Shown here: one piece after another, positions 11,052 to 22,461 of the stretch
Layout of the letters: every line of letters begins with the position of its first letter
Numbering within the stretch: position 1 is the first letter of the stretch
NCBI RefSeq assembly: GCF_014358015.1
Contig: NZ_JACONV010000017.1
Span: forward strand, 1 to 64,000
DNA from: Pseudomonas triticifolii
GTDB lineage: Bacteria; Pseudomonadota; Gammaproteobacteria; Pseudomonadales; Pseudomonadaceae
Reading direction: 5' to 3'
DNA length: 64,000 nt
Notes under the pieces: generated by a model
Database searches by the model: none
What the model was told of the DNA's origin: nothing
What the model saw: the letters and a program-made list of their open reading frames with translations, nothing else
Program-made: the position numbers and the translations under genes

Positions 11052-11777
11052 ATGGCGACGCTGAAAGCCCAGCATCTGGCTAAAAGCTACAAGAGCCGTC
11101 AGGTCGTACGCGATGTGAGCATTTCCATCGACAGCGGTCAGATCGTTGGCTTGCTGGGCCCTAACGGCGCCGGCAAGACCACCTGTTTCTACATGATCGT
11201 TGGCCTGGTTCAGGCTGATCAGGGCCGCGTGCTGATCGACGACCTGGACGTCAGCCACCAGCCCATGCACGGTCGCGCACGCGCCGGCATCGGCTATTTG
11301 CCGCAGGAAGCCTCGATCTTTCGCAAGCTTTCAGTGGCCGACAACATCATGGCCATCCTTGAGACCCGCAAGGAGCTCGATCAGGCGGGGCGTCGCAAGG
11401 AGCTGGAAAGTCTGCTGCAGGAATTCCATATCACGCACATCCGCGACAACCTGGGCATGAGCTTGTCGGGCGGCGAACGTCGTCGTGTGGAGATTGCGCG
11501 CGCGCTGGCCACAGCCCCCAAGTTTATCCTCCTGGACGAACCTTTCGCAGGCGTCGACCCTATTTCGGTAGGCGACATCAAGCAGATCATCCACCACCTC
11601 AAGGCCAAGGGTATCGGTGTACTGATCACCGACCACAACGTCCGTGAGACGCTGGATATTTGCGAGACAGCCTACATCGTCAACGACGGGCAATTGATCG
11701 CAGAAGGCGACTCGGAAACCATCCTGGCCAACCAGTTGGTGAAGGAAGTCTATCTGGGTCACGAATTCCGCCTGTAG
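11052..11777 (+). CDS. lptB: LPS export ABC ATPase LptB
   Basis: LptB drives LPS extraction from the inner membrane together with LptF and LptG, which are encoded elsewhere. The 241-residue protein has Walker [10 protein letters not shown] (about 34-42), a [10 protein letters not shown]-loop, signature [15 protein letters not shown], Walker [14 protein letters not shown] and switch LITDHNV. It directly follows lptA and precedes rpoN, the usual order in gammaproteobacteria. Confidence 0.97.
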   Translation: MATLKAQHLAKSYKSRQVVRDVSISIDSGQIVGLLGPNGAGKTTCFYMIVGLVQADQGRVLIDDLDVSHQPMHGRARAGIGYLPQEASIFRKLSVADNIMAILETRKELDQAGRRKELESLLQEFHITHIRDNLGMSLSGGERRRVEIARALATAPKFILLDEPFAGVDPISVGDIKQIIHHLKAKGIGVLITDHNVRETLDICETAYIVNDGQLIAEGDSETILANQLVKEVYLGHEFRL

Positions 11778-11871
11778 TCACTGCATCCGGCCTGATCAGG
11801 CGACCAATGCCCAAGCGGCCTGTTGACAATGCATTATTTGTCGAGGTGCTCTAGGCAAACGACCCGCTTTC

Positions 11872-11888
11872 AGGCATATAATTTGCTT
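11872..11888 (+). promoter_or_regulatory. Overlapping -24/-12 (sigma-54) and -10 (sigma-70) elements upstream of rpoN
   Basis: The sequence aGGCATATAATTTGCTt carries GG and GC with the exact spacing of a sigma-54 promoter (consensus TGGCAC-N5-TTGCW). It also contains a perfect TATAAT at 11877-11882. It lies about 70 bases before the rpoN ATG. I see no good -35 for the TATAAT. Whether sigma-54 binds here is inference. Confidence 0.5.
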
Positions 11889-11957
11889 AAGTTGGCGTTT
11901 CGGCGCCTGTAGTGGATGGCGCGTGAGCGCCGGCGAATAAGGTGTTTAGCCCCTGCC

Positions 11958-13451
11958 ATGAAACCATCGCTAGTCTTGAGAATGGGCCAGCAGCTGACGA
12001 TGACACCGCAGCTGCAACAGGCAATCCGCTTACTTCAGTTATCCACTCTGGACCTCCAGCAGGAGATTCAGGAGGCGCTGGAATCTAACCCTATGCTGGA
12101 ACGTCAGGAAGAAGGCGACGATTTCGACAATTCCGACCCTCTGGCTGACAACATCGAGCAAAAACCCAATCCCGACGTCCAGGAACCGACCTATCAGGAG
12201 TCTGCCCCCACCGTAGACAACCTTGAAGACGGTGAGTGGAGCGAACGCATTCCCAACGAGCTGCCTGTCGATACCGCCTGGGAAGATATCTACCAGACCA
12301 GCGCCAGCAGCCTGCCAAGCAACGACGATGATGAGTGGGACTTCACCACCCGCACCTCTGTCGGTGAAAGCCTGCAAAGCCACCTGCTGTGGCAGCTCAA
12401 CGTGGCCCCGATGTCCGACAAGGATCGTCTGGTCGCCGTAACGCTGATCGACTGCATCAACAATCAAGGCTATCTGGACGAGACCCTCGAAGAGATTCTT
12501 GAATCCTTCGATCCCGAACTGGATATCGAGCTGGATGAAATCGAAGCGGTCCTGCATCGCATCCAGCAATTCGAACCCGCAGGCATAGGCGCGCGCAACC
12601 TGAGCGAATGCCTGCTGCTGCAATTGCGTCAATTGCCTGCCAAAACCCCGTGGCTTGCCGAAGCGCAGCGCCTGGTGACCGATTACATCGACCTGTTGGG
12701 CAGCCGCGATTACGGCCAGTTGATGCGCCGCATGAAGCTCAAGGAAGACGAGCTTCGTCAGGTCATCGAACTGGTTCAAAGCCTCAATCCACGTCCGGGC
12801 TCGCAGATCGAATCCACCGAAGCCGAATACGTAGTACCGGATGTCATCGTGCGCAAGGACAACGAACGCTGGCTGGTCGAACTGAACCAGGAGTCGGTTC
12901 CCCGTCTGCGCGTCAATCCGCAATACGCAGGATTCGTGCGTCGCGCCGACACCAGCGCCGACAACACCTTCATGCGCAATCAGCTGCAGGAAGCCCGCTG
13001 GTTCATCAAGAGCCTGCAGAGCCGCAACGAAACACTGATGAAGGTCGCCACACAGATCGTCGAGCACCAGCGTGGCTTCCTTGAATATGGTGATGAAGCC
13101 ATGAAACCGCTGGTTCTGCACGACATTGCCGAGGCAGTGGGTATGCACGAATCGACGATTTCCCGGGTGACCACCCAGAAGTTCATGCATACGCCGCGCG
13201 GTATTTACGAGCTGAAATACTTCTTTTCCAGCCACGTCAGCACCTCTGAAGGCGGCGAATGCTCATCCACGGCTATTCGCGCAATCATCAAAAAACTGGT
13301 TGCTGCCGAAAATCAGAAAAAGCCGTTGAGTGATAGCAAGATCGCTGGTTTACTGGAGGCACAAGGCATTCAAGTAGCCCGCCGCACAGTCGCCAAGTAC
13401 CGCGAATCCCTTGGGATTGCGCCCTCCAGCGAGCGCAAGCGACTGATGTGA
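11958..13451 (+). CDS. rpoN: RNA polymerase sigma-54 factor
   Basis: RpoN directs RNA polymerase to -24/-12 promoters for nitrogen use, motility and, in P. syringae, type III secretion control. The 497-residue protein has the three regions in order. Region I is glutamine- and leucine-rich ([20 protein letters not shown], residues 5-24), with an acidic region II near 50-120. The core and DNA-binding region III ends in the RpoN box [14 protein letters not shown] chose MKPSLV as start; a 14-residue in-frame extension upstream is rich in arginine and unlike the family. hpf, ptsN, rapZ and ptsO follow, as is typical. Confidence 0.97.
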   Translation: MKPSLVLRMGQQLTMTPQLQQAIRLLQLSTLDLQQEIQEALESNPMLERQEEGDDFDNSDPLADNIEQKPNPDVQEPTYQESAPTVDNLEDGEWSERIPNELPVDTAWEDIYQTSASSLPSNDDDEWDFTTRTSVGESLQSHLLWQLNVAPMSDKDRLVAVTLIDCINNQGYLDETLEEILESFDPELDIELDEIEAVLHRIQQFEPAGIGARNLSECLLLQLRQLPAKTPWLAEAQRLVTDYIDLLGSRDYGQLMRRMKLKEDELRQVIELVQSLNPRPGSQIESTEAEYVVPDVIVRKDNERWLVELNQESVPRLRVNPQYAGFVRRADTSADNTFMRNQLQEARWFIKSLQSRNETLMKVATQIVEHQRGFLEYGDEAMKPLVLHDIAEAVGMHESTISRVTTQKFMHTPRGIYELKYFFSSHVSTSEGGECSSTAIRAIIKKLVAAENQKKPLSDSKIAGLLEAQGIQVARRTVAKYRESLGIAPSSERKRLM

Positions 13452-13526
13452 TGCAGGCCGAGCCACAGCGTTCCAGTGGCAGGCGCCATGCCTGCCTCTT
13501 TATGCACTGGCAAAGGAGAAAGCTGT

Positions 13527-13835
13527 ATGCAAGTCAACATCAGTGGACACCAACTGGAAGTGACCAAGCCCCTTCGTGAATACGTTGAGCTTAAGCTCAA
13601 GAAGCTCGAAGGGCATTTTGACAAGATTACAAACGTGCAGGTCACGATGGCGGTCGAGAAACTGAAGCAGAAGATCGAAGCCACGCTGCATATCCACGGT
13701 GGGGAGGTAGTTGCCAATGCTGAACATGACGACATGTATGCGGCCATCGACCTGCTCACTGACAAGCTCGACAGACAATTGCTCAAGCATAAGGAAAAGC
13801 AGCAAAGTATCCTCAAGGGTGCAACCGCTCGCTGA
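13527..13835 (+). CDS. hpf: Ribosome hibernation promoting factor, short form
   Basis: HPF binds the 30S decoding centre in stationary phase and, in its short form, promotes 100S dimers together with RMF. The 102-residue protein starts MQVNISGHQLEVTKPLREYV and has the HPF/YfiA beta-alpha-beta fold with DDMYAAIDLLTDKLDRQLLKHK. The start is set by the strong ribosome site AAAGGAGAAA seven bases upstream. An in-frame extension further upstream was rejected. At about 100 residues it lacks the C-terminal dimerisation domain of long HPF. Confidence 0.94.
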   Translation: MQVNISGHQLEVTKPLREYVELKLKKLEGHFDKITNVQVTMAVEKLKQKIEATLHIHGGEVVANAEHDDMYAAIDLLTDKLDRQLLKHKEKQQSILKGATAR

Positions 13836-13847
13836 CACTCATCACAC

Positions 13848-14312
13848 ATGATTCGAATTGAAGAAATCCTGACCCCCGGCCGTTCCCTCGTGAACGTGCC
13901 GGGCGGCAGCAAGAAGCGTGTACTCGAACAAATTGCCAATCTGATCGGCCGCGAAGTGCCGGGCATGGATTCGCAAACTGTTTTTGAAGCGCTGGTTGCC
14001 CGTGAAAAACTGGGCTCCACCGGTTTTGGCAATGGTATTGCCATCCCTCACTGCCGCCTTGCCGCCTGTGGCGATCCTGTAAGCGCAGTGATCCATCTTG
14101 AATCAGCCGTGGATTTCGACGCCATCGACGGCGCGCCCGTGGACCTGCTCTTCGTGCTGCTGGTTCCGGAAGCCGCCACCGACAAACACCTGGAGCTGCT
14201 GCGACAGATTGCCAGCATGCTCGACCGTGAAGACGTACGCAAACGCCTGCGCAGCGCCAAGACCAATGAGGCGCTCTACCAAGTCGTGCTAGACGTGCAG
14301 AACGGCAACTGA
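13848..14312 (+). CDS. ptsN: Nitrogen-PTS EIIA protein PtsN
   Basis: PtsN (EIIA-Ntr) accepts phosphate from NPr and regulates potassium and nitrogen balance and other targets by protein contact rather than sugar transport. The 154-residue protein is a single EIIA-2 domain. The phosphorylated histidine is His68 in the motif [12 protein letters not shown]. It lies 12 bases after hpf and two bases before rapZ. Its partner PtsO is encoded just downstream; PtsP is not in the window. Confidence 0.96.
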   Translation: MIRIEEILTPGRSLVNVPGGSKKRVLEQIANLIGREVPGMDSQTVFEALVAREKLGSTGFGNGIAIPHCRLAACGDPVSAVIHLESAVDFDAIDGAPVDLLFVLLVPEAATDKHLELLRQIASMLDREDVRKRLRSAKTNEALYQVVLDVQNGN

Positions 14313-14314
14313 TC

Positions 14315-15172
14315 ATGCGCATGATCATCGTGAGCGGCCGCTCCGGCTCGGGCAAGAGCACGGCGCTCGACGTGCTGGAAGACAGTGGTTTCTACTGTGT
14401 CGACAACCTGCCGGCCGGCCTTCTGCCGGAGCTCGCCGAACGCGCACTGATCAACACGGAACTGGCAGAGCCGCTTCTGGCGGTGTCCATTGACGCACGC
14501 AACCTGCCCAGCCACCTGACACGCTTCCCGGCCATGCTCGACGAAGTGCGCGCTCGCAACATCCAGTGCGACGTGCTGTATCTGGATGCTGACGAAGCCA
14601 CCTTGCTGAAGCGCTTTTCCGAGACGCGTCGCCGACACCCGCTAAGCACCTCCGACCGCTCGCTGGCCGAGGCGATTCGTGACGAAACAACGTTGCTGGG
14701 GCCGATCATCGATCTGGCCGACCTCAAGATCAACACCACGCATCTCAATCTTTATCAGTTGCGCGACGCCCTCAAGCTGCGTCTGCTGAACAAGCCTGAA
14801 CCCGGCACTGCGTTTTTGATCGAGTCCTTCGGCTTCAAGCGCGGGATGCCGATCGATGCCGACCTGGTGTTCGACGTGCGCTGCCTGCCCAACCCGTACT
14901 GGAAGCCTGAACTGCGCGATCATTCCGGACTTGAAGAGCCGGTGATCGAATACCTGGCGGCACAGCCGGACGTCGAAGAGATGTTTCAGGATATATTCTC
15001 GTACCTCAACAAATGGCTACCCCGTTTCGCGGCCAGCAATCGCTCGTACGTGACTATCGCCATAGGCTGCACAGGCGGGCATCATCGTTCCGTCTACCTG
15101 ACAGAGCGACTGGGTCAGGTCTTGCAACAATCACTCAAGAACGTTCAGGTTCGCCACCGCGACCTCAGCTGA
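14315..15172 (+). CDS. rapZ: RNase adapter protein RapZ
   Basis: RapZ is an RNA-binding adapter. In enterobacteria it guides RNase E to the small RNA GlmZ and so tunes glucosamine-6-phosphate synthesis; its target in Pseudomonas is not established here. The 285-residue protein has Walker [11 protein letters not shown] (about 6-15), a [11 protein letters not shown] element near 26, and the C-terminal [15 protein letters not shown] that marks the substrate and RNA-binding domain. It is between ptsN and ptsO in the conserved rpoN cluster. Confidence 0.95.
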   Translation: MRMIIVSGRSGSGKSTALDVLEDSGFYCVDNLPAGLLPELAERALINTELAEPLLAVSIDARNLPSHLTRFPAMLDEVRARNIQCDVLYLDADEATLLKRFSETRRRHPLSTSDRSLAEAIRDETTLLGPIIDLADLKINTTHLNLYQLRDALKLRLLNKPEPGTAFLIESFGFKRGMPIDADLVFDVRCLPNPYWKPELRDHSGLEEPVIEYLAAQPDVEEMFQDIFSYLNKWLPRFAASNRSYVTIAIGCTGGHHRSVYLTERLGQVLQQSLKNVQVRHRDLS

Positions 15173-15188
15173 AAGGATCTTTTCTGCG

Positions 15189-15461
15189 ATGCCCGCCCGT
15201 CAAATCACCATCATCAACAAATTGGGCCTGCACGCCCGTGCGGCCGCCAAGTTCGTTGGGGTAGCCGGCAAGTTTCCCTGCCAGATCCGCGTCGGCCGTT
15301 CGCCGGACAGCATGGTCGACGGCAAGAGCATCATGGCTGTGATGATGCTGGCCGCCGGTAAAGGCACCGAGATTCATTTGCTGACTGAAGGCGACGGCGA
15401 GCAGGACGCACTGGACGGTCTGGTCGAGCTGATCAACAACCGGTTCGACGAGGGCGAGTGA
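15189..15461 (+). CDS. ptsO: Nitrogen-PTS phosphocarrier NPr
   Basis: NPr passes phosphate from PtsP (EI-Ntr) to PtsN. The 90-residue HPr-fold protein has its phosphorylation histidine at residue 15 in NKLGLHARAAAKFV. The region around the second helix (VDGKSIMAVMMLAAGKGTEI) is as in HPr proteins. It starts 16 bases after rapZ and ends the rpoN cluster. Its end faces a convergent membrane-protein remnant. Confidence 0.95.
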   Translation: MPARQITIINKLGLHARAAAKFVGVAGKFPCQIRVGRSPDSMVDGKSIMAVMMLAAGKGTEIHLLTEGDGEQDALDGLVELINNRFDEGE

Positions 15462-15658
15462 GCCGTCAACCCCGCCCCGCCCTCCGCGCCCAAGCCACAG
15501 ACCGCGCCACCGTCCAGAGCGTGCAACAGGCGCGGCTCAAGGTTCAACCACGCCAGCCCCTGGGCCGCCAGTAACACCATACCCGCCAGAAGCAGCACGG
15601 TCCCTACCGCCAGACGAAACAACCGCACACTGCTGGTCGCGAGTATTTCAGAACGCAT
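15461..15658 (-). pseudogene. N-terminal remnant of a membrane protein, possibly a ZIP-type metal transporter
   Basis: An open frame starts MRSEILATSSVRLFRLAVGT and encodes one clear transmembrane helix (LAVGTVLLLAGMVLLAAQGLAW), then LNLEPRLLHALDGGAVCGLGAEGG. After residue 66 it runs antisense into ptsO as serine-rich nonsense, ending at 15374. This looks like the front of a multi-helix protein whose remainder has been lost. From memory, other pseudomonads carry a ZIP-family transporter between ptsO and sodA; that assignment is inference. It could instead be a genuine short membrane protein. Confidence 0.4.
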
Positions 15659-15687
15659 AAACGGCCCTGGATGATGGTGATGGAAAA

Positions 15688-16299
15688 TCAGGCCACAGCG
15701 GCTTGATAGCGCCGGGACACTTCGTCCCAATTGACGACGTTGTAAAACGCGTTGATGTATTCCGGACGACGGTTCTGGTAGCGCAGGTAGTAGGCGTGCT
15801 CCCAGACATCGAGGCCGAGAATCGGTGTGTTGCCATTCATCAGTGGGCTGTCCTGATTACCGCTGCTTTCCACCACCAGTTTTTTGTCCGGTGTGACGCT
15901 CAGCCAGGCCCAGCCGCTGCCGAAACGCGTCAGCGCAGCCTTGGTGAACGCTTCCTTGAAACTGTCGAAGCCGCCCAATTGTTCGTCGATGGCCTGGGCA
16001 ACTCCCCCGTTTGGCAAACCACCACCGCCGGGCACCATGACCTCCCAGAACAACGAATGGTTGGCGTGCCCGCCGCCCTGGTTGATCACCGCAGCACGCA
16101 GGTTTTCAGGCAACTGCTTGACGCTGGCGACCAGTTTTTCGATAGGCCATTCGGCGTATTCGGTGCCCTCCACAGCGGCGTTAAGGTTGTTGATGTACGT
16201 CTGGTGGTGCTTGGTGTAGTGGATCTCCATGGTCTGCGCATCAATGTGCGGCTCAAGCGCATCGTAGGCGTAAGGCAGTGCTGGCAAGGTATAAGGCAT
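15688..16299 (-). CDS. sodA: Manganese superoxide dismutase
   Basis: SodA dismutates superoxide to peroxide and oxygen in the cytoplasm. The 203-residue protein starts [20 protein letters not shown]. Metal ligands are His27, His81 (in [11 protein letters not shown]), Asp164 and His168 (in DVWEHAYYL). The [10 protein letters not shown] motif and overall pattern favour the Mn over the Fe type. The upstream in-frame extension of 25 residues overlaps orfX and was rejected. It is the last gene of a fagA-fumC-orfX-sodA unit that pseudomonads induce under iron limitation through Fur. Confidence 0.95.
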   Translation of the reverse strand: MPYTLPALPYAYDALEPHIDAQTMEIHYTKHHQTYINNLNAAVEGTEYAEWPIEKLVASVKQLPENLRAAVINQGGGHANHSLFWEVMVPGGGGLPNGGVAQAIDEQLGGFDSFKEAFTKAALTRFGSGWAWLSVTPDKKLVVESSGNQDSPLMNGNTPILGLDVWEHAYYLRYQNRRPEYINAFYNVVNWDEVSRRYQAAVA

Positions 16300-16300
16300 A

Positions 16301-16762
16301 TCAATGTGCTCCGTAGAAAAGGCCTGAGGTGGCCGCTGAATCACGCTGCAACGATGAGCGCGTGTGCTGGCCACTGCTGTTCAGCAATCGATGGGTGCGT
16401 GGGTATTCGCCGTACTCGCTGATGAACGCCAACAGTTCGGCATAGGTTTTACGGCTATGGCGCAACGCAGCCTGACGCAAGGCGGGCGACAAACGCGTGT
16501 CCTGCAGGGTCTGCAATAGGTGCTGGTGGATGGCGCACAGGTACTCGGCACTCTCCTCCGGCTGACCCAGACTCAGGTGCAGGTCGGCCAGGTTGTGGTG
16601 AGAAACCACACAGGCCGCAACGGCTTCGTCAGCATCGGCCCAGCGCCCGAACAGCACTTGCGCCAGCGCCAGGGCCTGGAGGTACAGCTCGCGGGCTTCG
16701 ACCCATTCGCCGAGATTGAAACAGCGATTGGCCAGCTCAATGGTGCGTTTCCAATGCTGCAT
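16301..16762 (-). CDS. Conserved helical protein of the fumC-sodA unit (orfX)
   Basis: The 153-residue protein of unknown function starts [20 protein letters not shown]. It has paired helices resembling tetratricopeptide repeats: [18 protein letters not shown] and [31 protein letters not shown]. No catalytic motif is visible. It sits 32 bases after fumC and one base before sodA, matching the position of orfX (PA4469) in P. aeruginosa. Co-expression with SodA under low iron is expected; its role is not known to me. Confidence 0.85.
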   Translation of the reverse strand: MQHWKRTIELANRCFNLGEWVEARELYLQALALAQVLFGRWADADEAVAACVVSHHNLADLHLSLGQPEESAEYLCAIHQHLLQTLQDTRLSPALRQAALRHSRKTYAELLAFISEYGEYPRTHRLLNSSGQHTRSSLQRDSAATSGLFYGAH

Positions 16763-16794
16763 GACAGACCTCCAGGTGCGTTGGCCGGATGGAA

Positions 16795-18163
<1,369 letters not shown>

Positions 18164-18171
<8 letters not shown>

Positions 18172-18559
18172 CGCAATGTCCTTGCACCAGTTCAGAAGAA
18201 GAAATCGAGGGTTGCAGCACGCAGGACGCCAGTTGATGAACACAGGCCTCCCAGCGCTGACGGCGAGCAGGCGTGGAGGCAAGCGCCTCGACATCGCGCA
18301 GCGGGCGCCAGGCCTGATCCAGACACAGGCAGCGCCAATGCCAGGGCAGCATCGTGTCGCGAGCGGTATCCATTAAAAGACGGAAGGCGGTTTCGGCGAT
18401 CAGGGTGTGAGGGGTGGCGGTGAAACGCGCCAGATAGCGCCCTTCGGCGAGGTAATGCTCGATCAGCCTCGGCTCGTCAGGCTCAAAGGCACAGCGAATC
18501 CGCAGGCTCAAACCACGCCAGTTTTCCAGATAAGGCAGCTCGTGCAGAACAGATCCCAT
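18164..18559 (-). CDS. fagA: Fur-associated protein FagA
   Basis: The 131-residue protein of unknown biochemical function is the first gene of the fagA-fumC-orfX-sodA unit. It starts MGSVLHELPYLENWRGLSLR and is rich in Arg and Leu with several Trp residues (WHWRCLCLDQAW). No signal peptide or transmembrane helix is visible. In P. aeruginosa the equivalent gene was named for control by Fur. A Fur-box-like sequence lies 15-35 bases upstream here. I base the assignment on position and regulation rather than on a recognisable domain. Confidence 0.8.
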
Positions 18560-18574
18560 GAACGCATCTCAATA

Positions 18575-18593
18575 TGAAATGAGATTCATTATT
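18575..18593 (-). promoter_or_regulatory. Fur-box-like operator of the fagA-fumC-sodA unit
   Basis: On the minus strand AATAATGAATCTCATTTCA matches 12 of 19 positions of the classical Fur box GATAATGATAATCATTATC, just upstream of fagA. The surrounding 40 bases are markedly AT-rich with repeated ATGAGAT-like hexamers, consistent with overlapping Fur sites. Confidence 0.6.
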
Positions 18594-18806
18594 GAATGAG
18601 ATCAATAATCAAAACAAGAGCGGTGTTGGATTTCTGATCGGAGGGGAAGATCGGATGAAGGGTGCCAGGCGGGTATTACCGTGCGCTGCGCTAGCGGGTT
18701 GGTGGGAAGAGAATGGGCGCAATCAGCCGACTGCGTGGCAAATGGGGCGAGCTTTTTCGCTAAAGCGCTGGTCCGTCCGATTGAAACCCAGCGCCCGAAA
18801 CACAGC

Positions 18807-18912
18807 CTTCGCGAGCAAGCTCGCTCCCACTCATGACTACGCAACCTCGTGGGAGCAAGCTTGCTACCACTCAGAACTCCATAACCTCGTGGGAGCGAGC
18901 TTGCTCGCGAAG
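18807..18912. repeat. Cluster of three REP palindromes
   Basis: Units lie at 18807-18830 (inverted), 18849-18870 and 18889-18912. The reference unit is gtgggagcgagcttgctcgc. The first is its reverse complement, the second is an imperfect copy, and the third is complete. They fill most of the 435-base gap between fagA and pmbA (18560-18994), in which I see no convincing gene. Confidence 0.8.
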
Positions 18913-18994
18913 AGGCGGGAACCGTCAATCGAGATGCACCTTTGGAGATACGACCCTCGCGAAAAGATGCACGACCCCACCAAACGGATGTGCG

Positions 18995-20341
18995 TCAGCT
19001 ACCCGCCACCGTCATACGCTCAATCAGTACCGAACCCGTGCGTATGTTGCTGCGCAGTTCAAGATCGCTGCCAACGGCGACGATCTGCTTGAACATGTCA
19101 CGCATGTTGCCGGCAATGGTGACTTCCTGAACCGGGAACTGAATCTCGCCATTCTCGACCCAGAAACCCGCCGCGCCACGCGAGTAATCACCCGTGACCA
19201 TGTTCAGGCCACTGCCCATCAGCTCGGTGACCAGCAGGCCACGACCCATGCGCCGGATCAGCGCGTCCTGATCTTCCGTGCCATGGGTAACGAACAGGTT
19301 GTGTACACCGCCCGCGTTGGCCGTACTCGGCATGCCCAGTTTGCGGCCCGAATAGGTGCTGAGCACGTAAGACACCAGGTCGCCCTTTTCAACAAAGGGT
19401 TTGGCGTAGGTCGCCAGGCCGTCGCTGTCGAATGCAGAGCTGCCCATGGCCCGCATCAGGTGTGGACGCTCGTCGATGGTCATCCACTCGGGAAACAGGC
19501 GTTGCCCCAGCGAGTCCTGCAGGAATGAGGATTTGCGATACAGCGTGCCGCCGGAAACCGCGCCCAGAAAGCTGCCGAACAGACCACCCGCCAGTTCGGC
19601 GGAAAACAGTACTGGCACTTCGCAGGTCGGGACAGGGCGCGCGCCCAGGCGGCTCGCGGCGCGCTGCGCCGCCTTGCGACCGATGCTCTCGGCATCCGCC
19701 AGCAACTGCCCCTGACGATTCACGTCGTACCAGTAATCACGCTGCATCTGGCCTTCGCCTTCGGCGATCATCACGCAACTGAGGCTGTGACGGGTCGAGG
19801 CGTAGCCCCCGATAAAACCATTGCTGTTGCCGTACACACGGCAGCCCTGATGGGTGTTGAGCGTGGTGCCATCGGCGTTCTTGATGCGGTTGTCTGCATC
19901 AAAAGCGGCAGCCTCGCACAGCAGCGCCTTCTCGATGGCCTGCTCGGGCGTGATGTCCCAGGCGTGATAGAGATCAAAATCCATGGTCTCCCTGGCCATC
20001 AACGCAGCATCGGCAAGACCCGAGCTTTCATCCTCCGACGTATGCTCGGCAATCGCCAAGGCTGCAGCGACCGTTTCGCGAATCGCATCGGCACCCGTGG
20101 CCGAAGTGCTGGCCGAGCCTTTGCGCTGGCCGACGTACAAGGTAATGCCAAACCCCTGATCGCGGTTGAACTCGACCGTTTCGACTTCGCGCTGACGTAC
20201 CGAGGTCGACAGTCCCTGCTCCAGCGACACCGCGACTTCACATGCGCTGGCGCCCTGACGCCTGGCTTCGGCGATGATCTGCTCGACCTGTTCCTGCAGT
20301 TCGGGCAAGGCCTGTGGGCCGACGCTTTGAGTTGCACTCAT
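18995..20341 (-). CDS. pmbA: Metalloprotease-like protein PmbA (TldE)
   Basis: PmbA/TldE is the partner of TldD. In E. coli the heterodimer degrades unstructured peptides and matures microcin B17 and CcdA-related targets. The 448-residue protein starts MSATQSVGPQ; an ATG five codons upstream is possible. It has the TldE signature GADAIRETVAAALAIAEHTSEDE and ELAGGLFGSFLGAVSGGTLYRKSSF, then the C-terminal GMPSTANAGGVHNLFV. TldE lacks the HExxxH metal site carried by TldD. tldD is nearby, separated by darP on the other strand. Confidence 0.93.
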   Translation of the reverse strand: MSATQSVGPQALPELQEQVEQIIAEARRQGASACEVAVSLEQGLSTSVRQREVETVEFNRDQGFGITLYVGQRKGSASTSATGADAIRETVAAALAIAEHTSEDESSGLADAALMARETMDFDLYHAWDITPEQAIEKALLCEAAAFDADNRIKNADGTTLNTHQGCRVYGNSNGFIGGYASTRHSLSCVMIAEGEGQMQRDYWYDVNRQGQLLADAESIGRKAAQRAASRLGARPVPTCEVPVLFSAELAGGLFGSFLGAVSGGTLYRKSSFLQDSLGQRLFPEWMTIDERPHLMRAMGSSAFDSDGLATYAKPFVEKGDLVSYVLSTYSGRKLGMPSTANAGGVHNLFVTHGTEDQDALIRRMGRGLLVTELMGSGLNMVTGDYSRGAAGFWVENGEIQFPVQEVTIAGNMRDMFKQIVAVGSDLELRSNIRTGSVLIERMTVAGS

Positions 20342-20448
20342 GACTTTCTCCATCAAATTCTGCTTTCGGCACAGGCCGAATACCGACCGGGCCGGACAAG
20401 CGGCCCTCGACTGGTTATCATGGCGGCGTTTCTTAGCGGACTGCCCCC

Positions 20449-20970
20449 ATGGTTGATTCTTACGACGACTCCCTCGACGGGGAGAAAAGCAAAACCCAGG
20501 TCAAACGAGAGCTGCATGCTCTGGTTGATCTCGGCGAGCGACTGACGACACTTAAAGCCGATGTACTGGCCAAGCTGCCGTTGACCGATGCGCTGCGCAA
20601 GGCTTTGGCCGAAGCGCCCAAGCACACGGCCAACATTGCGCGCAAGCGGCACATCCTGTTCATTGGCAAGCTGATGCGCGATCAGGATCAGGAAGCCATT
20701 CTGGTTTTGCTGGACCAACTCGATGCCTCCACTCGCCAATACAACGAACGTTTCCACGGTCTTGAACGCTGGCGTGATCGCCTGATCGCGGGTGATGACA
20801 GCGACCTGGAAAAATTCGTGGTCGAATACCCGGACGCCGATCGCCAGCAACTGCGCTCTTTGATCCGTCAGGCGCAACACGAAGTTGCACGCAACAAACC
20901 GCCGGCCACCAGCCGCAAAATCTTCAAATACATCCGTGAGCTGGACGAAATTCAACGCGGTCTGCGTTGA
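20449..20970 (+). CDS. darP: Ribosome biogenesis factor DarP (YjgA)
   Basis: DarP is a small protein that associates with 50S precursors and helps late 23S rRNA maturation in E. coli. The 173-residue, highly charged helical protein starts [20 protein letters not shown]. Family landmarks are [25 protein letters not shown] near 62 and the end [17 protein letters not shown]. It is the only plus-strand gene between pmbA and tldD, as in other pseudomonads. Confidence 0.93.
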   Translation: MVDSYDDSLDGEKSKTQVKRELHALVDLGERLTTLKADVLAKLPLTDALRKALAEAPKHTANIARKRHILFIGKLMRDQDQEAILVLLDQLDASTRQYNERFHGLERWRDRLIAGDDSDLEKFVVEYPDADRQQLRSLIRQAQHEVARNKPPATSRKIFKYIRELDEIQRGLR

Positions 20971-21015
20971 TCTCGACCTCGGGACCGGCCGCCATCGGCC
21001 AGTCCCGACTCATGT

Positions 21016-22461
21016 TCAGTTGCCTGTGCCGCCCACGGTAATCGCGTCGATTTTCAGCGTAGGCTGACCCACGCCCACTGGCACAGATTGCCCGTCCTTG
21101 CCGCAGGTACCGACGCCGCTATCCAGCGACAGGTCGTTACCCACCATCGAAACCCGACTCATGGCTTCCGGCCCGTTCCCGATCAAGGTCGCACCTTTGA
21201 CCGGCGCGGTGATCTTGCCGTCTTCGATCAGATACGCCTCGCTGGTCGAGAACACGAACTTGCCGCTGGTGATGTCCACCTGGCCGCCGCCCAGATTGGC
21301 GCAATAGATGCCGCGCTTCACCGAGGCGATGATTTCCTGTGGATCACTCTGACCGCCCAGCATGTAGGTGTTGGTCATGCGTGGCATCGGCAGGTGTGCA
21401 TAGGATTCGCGACGGCCGTTGCCGGTCCGCGCCACGCCCATCAGCCGTGCGTTCAGTTTGTCCTGCATATAACCCTTGAGAACGCCGTTCTCGATCAGGG
21501 TCGTGCATTCTGTGGGCGTGCCTTCGTCATCGACGCTCAGAGAACCACGACGACCGGCCAGCGTGCCGTCATCAACGATGGTGCACAACTTGGAAGCGAC
21601 CATCTCGCCCATGCGGCCGCTGTAGGCTGAGCTGCCTTTGCGATTGAAGTCGCCTTCCAGGCCATGCCCCACCGCTTCGTGCAGCAGAACGCCCGACCAG
21701 CCCGAACCCAGCACGACTGGCAAGGTGCCTGCCGGTGCGGGAATCGCTTCCAGGTTGACCAGCGCCTGACGCAGCGCCTCGCGGGCATAGCCCATGGCGC
21801 GGTCGTCGGTCAGGAAATAGCGGTAGTCAGTACGCCCGCCACCGCCATGGCCGCCACGCTCGCGACGGCCGTTCTGCTCGACGATGACACTGACGTTGAA
21901 GCGCACCAGCGGGCGCACATCGGCGGCAAGGCTGCCATCGGCAGCCGCCACCAGAATCCGCTCCCAGACACCGGCCATGCTTACCGAGACCTGCTGGATA
22001 CGCGAATCCAGGGCACGGGTTGCCACGTCGATGCGCTTGAGCAAGGCCACCTTTTCAGCGCGGGTCAGTACTTCCAGCGGGTTATCCGGTGCATAGAGCT
22101 GCGTCACGTCCTGGGAGGTGAACGCCTGAACACGACCATTCTGCCCGGCACGGGAGATGGAGCGCGCAGCACGCGCGGCGGTAAGCAGCGCTTCTTCGGT
22201 GATGGCATTGCTGTACGCAAAACCGGTCTTCTCACCGGATTGCGCACGGACTCCCACACCCTGATCAAGGTTGAAACTGCCTTCTTTGACGATTCCGTCT
22301 TCGAGCGACCAGGATTCAGAAATCATGCCTTGAAAATACAGATCAGCTGCGTCGATACCCGGGCCTGCCAGCTCGCCCAACACTGATTGCAGGCTGTCGA
22401 GGCTCAGGCCGCCGGGGGCCAGAAGGTGTTCGCTGACTGAGGACACGTCACTCATATTCAC
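21016..22461 (-). CDS. tldD: Metalloprotease TldD
   Basis: TldD is the catalytic subunit of the TldD/TldE zinc protease. The 481-residue protein has the metal-binding motif in [14 protein letters not shown] (HExxxH, near 260) and further conserved stretches [24 protein letters not shown] and [16 protein letters not shown]. The start is MNMSDVSS; the second Met two codons later is equally possible. It overlaps the upstream nitrilase gene by up to four bases, so the two are probably cotranscribed. Confidence 0.95.
   Translation of the reverse strand: MNMSDVSSVSEHLLAPGGLSLDSLQSVLGELAGPGIDAADLYFQGMISESWSLEDGIVKEGSFNLDQGVGVRAQSGEKTGFAYSNAITEEALLTAARAARSISRAGQNGRVQAFTSQDVTQLYAPDNPLEVLTRAEKVALLKRIDVATRALDSRIQQVSVSMAGVWERILVAAADGSLAADVRPLVRFNVSVIVEQNGRRERGGHGGGGRTDYRYFLTDDRAMGYAREALRQALVNLEAIPAPAGTLPVVLGSGWSGVLLHEAVGHGLEGDFNRKGSSAYSGRMGEMVASKLCTIVDDGTLAGRRGSLSVDDEGTPTECTTLIENGVLKGYMQDKLNARLMGVARTGNGRRESYAHLPMPRMTNTYMLGGQSDPQEIIASVKRGIYCANLGGGQVDITSGKFVFSTSEAYLIEDGKITAPVKGATLIGNGPEAMSRVSMVGNDLSLDSGVGTCGKDGQSVPVGVGQPTLKIDAITVGGTGN

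Noticed and set aside
18592-19092. Open frame across the fagA-pmbA gap
   Set aside because: It consists largely of translated REP palindromes and then the antisense of pmbA.
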